Assembly: GCA_963678775.2 (NCBI GenBank)
Contig: CAXXGR010000007.1
Coordinates: 620,001 to 684,000 of the forward strand
Length of the DNA: 64,000 nucleotides
Direction of reading: 5' to 3'
Origin: JBFHIJ01 sp963678775
GTDB lineage: Bacteria; Bacteroidota; Ignavibacteria; Kapaibacteriales; UBA2268
Shown here one piece after another: positions 62,555 through 64,000 of this stretch; position 1 is the stretch's first letter; the number at the start of each line of letters is the position of its first letter. A program made the translations under genes and the position numbers. Below the pieces are notes generated by a model. It searched no databases. It saw only the letters and a program-made list of their open reading frames with translations, and had not been told where the DNA came from.

Positions 62555-63409
62555 TTATTTATCATTTTTATTGTGTTGTTCTAAATCAGGATAATCCTCA
62601 AAAGCTATAAATTCTTTCTGTTCAGCATTGTTATCTTGATTCTCATCATCATTATCTTCAGAATCTATTTCCATTCTTTCAAAATCTTCTACTTTTGGTA
62701 TATTCTCTGCCATAGAATCATCAAAGTTGCCTGTTGTATCATTTATTTCTATATCAAAATGTTCTTTAGGCTCATGAAATTCAGGAAGTGATGGGTTATC
62801 TAAATCGGTTTCAGGTAGTGCCTGATTATCTAGTTCTGAACTTATCACTTCATTCGAAGCTTGTAACTCTTTTTGAGATTGATTTTTTAGTTTAATAGTT
62901 TCAGCAAGTCTTTTCTCTTTGATTTCTTTTTCCAAATCTTGAAGTTCTTGTAATTCTTGTTGTTTTATAACATCTTCTTCAATCTTTTGATCTAAAACAT
63001 CCTGCTTAATTCTTTCTTTCAATTCTAATTTCTTATCTTCTGCCAGCATATATACATAAGCAGACATTGCTCCTCCAAAAATCAGATATTGGGTTAGCAA
63101 CAAAAATGCTGTCCATTTTACTATCGACACCAAACTCATATCAGTAGCAAAAAGAAAAAATATCAAAATTAGAAGCGTAAATAAAGCTATAGCAAGATTT
63201 AGAATTTTATAAGGGAAATTAATCTCTTTTTTGATTCTCTTTTTTTCTTTTTTGATTTTCTTTTTTAGCTTTACTTCTCTTTTTTTCTTACGCTTTAGTC
63301 TTTCCTTTTTTCGTTTTTCGTTTTCTGCTAATTCGGCTTTTTCTAAAGCGAGCCTTTCCTTTTCTCTTTTCTTCTCTTCAGGTGTCATCTGTTTTTTTTC
63401 AGTAGCCAT
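62555..63409 (-). CDS. highly charged two-helix membrane protein, unknown
   Basis: 284 residues. The N-terminal about 65 residues are extremely basic and lysine-rich (KKKREVKLKKKIKKEKKRIK). Two membrane helices follow (about 70-90 and 100-125), then an acidic coiled-coil tail rich in E, D, L and N to the end. The charge switch from strongly basic to acidic across the membrane segment is striking. It lies between the FlhG-like gene (53 bases) and fliA (18 bases). I recognise no family; both ends are probably cytoplasmic. Confidence 0.72.
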   Translation of the reverse strand: MATEKKQMTPEEKKREKERLALEKAELAENEKRKKERLKRKKKREVKLKKKIKKEKKRIKKEINFPYKILNLAIALFTLLILIFFLFATDMSLVSIVKWTAFLLLTQYLIFGGAMSAYVYMLAEDKKLELKERIKQDVLDQKIEEDVIKQQELQELQDLEKEIKEKRLAETIKLKNQSQKELQASNEVISSELDNQALPETDLDNPSLPEFHEPKEHFDIEINDTTGNFDDSMAENIPKVEDFERMEIDSEDNDDENQDNNAEQKEFIAFEDYPDLEQHNKNDK

Positions 63410-63462
63410 ATCATATAACCTGAATTATGGGCAATCCATTGCCTATTTATAAAACGATAGTG

Positions 63463-64000
63463 TTAATTATGTATTTTCGCTAAAATTGAATCAGTAATCT
63501 TTTTGATTGCAAAATATACTTCAGAGTCTTTATAGATATCAGTATACAGTATTTGTTGCAATATAGATTGACGTATATTCCTATCATAAGGAACATATCC
63601 GAATATAGCAAATTTATTATCTAAAAACTCTTTTGTTGCAGTATTTAGCTTAGTAGAAATATCTTCAGCATCTTCAAAATCAATTACATTATTGACTAAC
63701 AGTTGAATCTTTTCATCTTTTACTTGATCTCTTAATATTTTGATTAGTGCATACGCATCTAACAGAGTTGTAGGTTCATCCGTTACAGTTACAACTGTTA
63801 AATCAGAAATACTACATGCATTTAACACCTCCGTAGAAGCTCCTGCAGCAGTATCAAATATTATATAATCATAGTCTGTCAAAGAAATTAATTCTGCAAA
63901 AGCAGGAAGTATTGAAGAACCGTCAAATATATCTCTGCCATTAGAAATAGGAATATCTGCTATCAAGTCCAAATTTTCCTTGATTCCATAGATAGTTTGG
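63463..64000 (-). CDS. MinD/FlhG-like ATPase, N-terminus beyond the window
   Basis: Partial P-loop (deviant Walker A class) ATPase; the frame runs off the right edge without a start. The visible C-terminal part has IFDTAAGASTEVLNACSISD and VVTVTDEPTTLLDAYALIK, matching FlhG/FleN/MinD switch-II and base-contact blocks. FGYVPYDRNIRQSI is the family's later motif. FlhG limits the number and place of flagella. Position directly upstream of the fliA gene supports FlhG rather than MinD. The Walker A region is not visible. Confidence 0.88.
   Translation of the reverse strand, partial: QTIYGIKENLDLIADIPISNGRDIFDGSSILPAFAELISLTDYDYIIFDTAAGASTEVLNACSISDLTVVTVTDEPTTLLDAYALIKILRDQVKDEKIQLLVNNVIDFEDAEDISTKLNTATKEFLDNKFAIFGYVPYDRNIRQSILQQILYTDIYKDSEVYFAIKKITDSILAKIHN

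Noticed and set aside
1..64000. CRISPR arrays, rRNA, tRNA, prophage
   Set aside because: No regularly spaced repeats, no RNA gene signatures and no phage structural genes were seen on reading.

Overview
The window is AT-rich (roughly one third G+C by eye) and reads as one continuous piece of chromosome from a Gram-negative member of the Bacteroidota / Chlorobiota-Ignavibacteria-Kapaibacteria (FCB) assemblage. The evidence is a type IX secretion (T9SS) C-terminal sorting domain next to a PorV-like barrel, promoters of the TTTG / TAnnTTTG type, several OmpA-family and PD40 envelope proteins, DUF4292-like lipoproteins, KdsC (LPS Kdo) and a TolC/RND pump. Unlike most Bacteroidota it also carries flagellar regulators (FliA, FlhG-like) and chemoreceptors, which favours a motile Ignavibacteria/Kapaibacteria-type lineage. 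That placement is inference; no rRNA or tRNA gene is in the window.

Layout. 0-5.9 kb: alr, then leftward operons purS-purQ-tatA-tatB-gatA and psd-pssA. 5.9-10.7 kb: the replication/repair block dnaN-recF-DUF721(dciA-like)-gyrB. 10.7-22.4 kb: a Tat-motif metallophosphoesterase, rubrerythrin, two OmpA-family proteins, an M20 peptidase broken by three frameshifts, and a tightly overlapping rightward run dapD - small membrane protein - Memo-like - VOC - menC-like - SRAP - exonuclease III. 22.5-30.4 kb: two tandem 1251-residue chemoreceptors with very long poly-HAMP arrays and patches of near-identical DNA. 30.6-40.7 kb: lipoprotein, ppx/gppA, prmA, kdsC, a ytxH/ytxG-like pair, DUF6580-like membrane protein, an unlisted 58-residue protein, pyrC, and the operon PTPS-folE-rnhB-chaN-like. 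40.8-49.6 kb: purL leftward, then a TetR-controlled TolC/adaptor/RND efflux operon whose pump gene has a late frameshift. 49.7-51.3 kb: an IS256-family element. 51.3-56.3 kb: a GAF protein with a degenerate GGDEF domain, and a protein with two GT2 glycosyltransferase domains and TPRs. 56.3-64 kb: one compact leftward operon running from a FlhG-like ATPase (cut by the window edge) through FliA, an HDOD protein, a histidine-kinase-like protein lacking its phospho-acceptor histidine, a one-TM periplasmic/cytoplasmic protein, a tiny protein that is almost only a T9SS sorting domain, and a PorV-like barrel.

How the parts fit together. The purine genes are split (purS/purQ at 3-4 kb, purL at 41-43 kb), yet together they encode a complete three-subunit FGAM synthase. 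PTPS beside folE implies pterin synthesis from GTP. The SRAP/exonuclease III pair points to abasic-site handling. The most unusual region is 56.3-64 kb. There, flagellar-type regulators are arranged, with gaps of 1-53 bases, in one transcription unit with T9SS-type envelope proteins and a pseudokinase-like regulator. This suggests a regulatory link between motility control and surface secretion that I cannot match to a described system. The twin poly-HAMP receptors are the second most notable feature.
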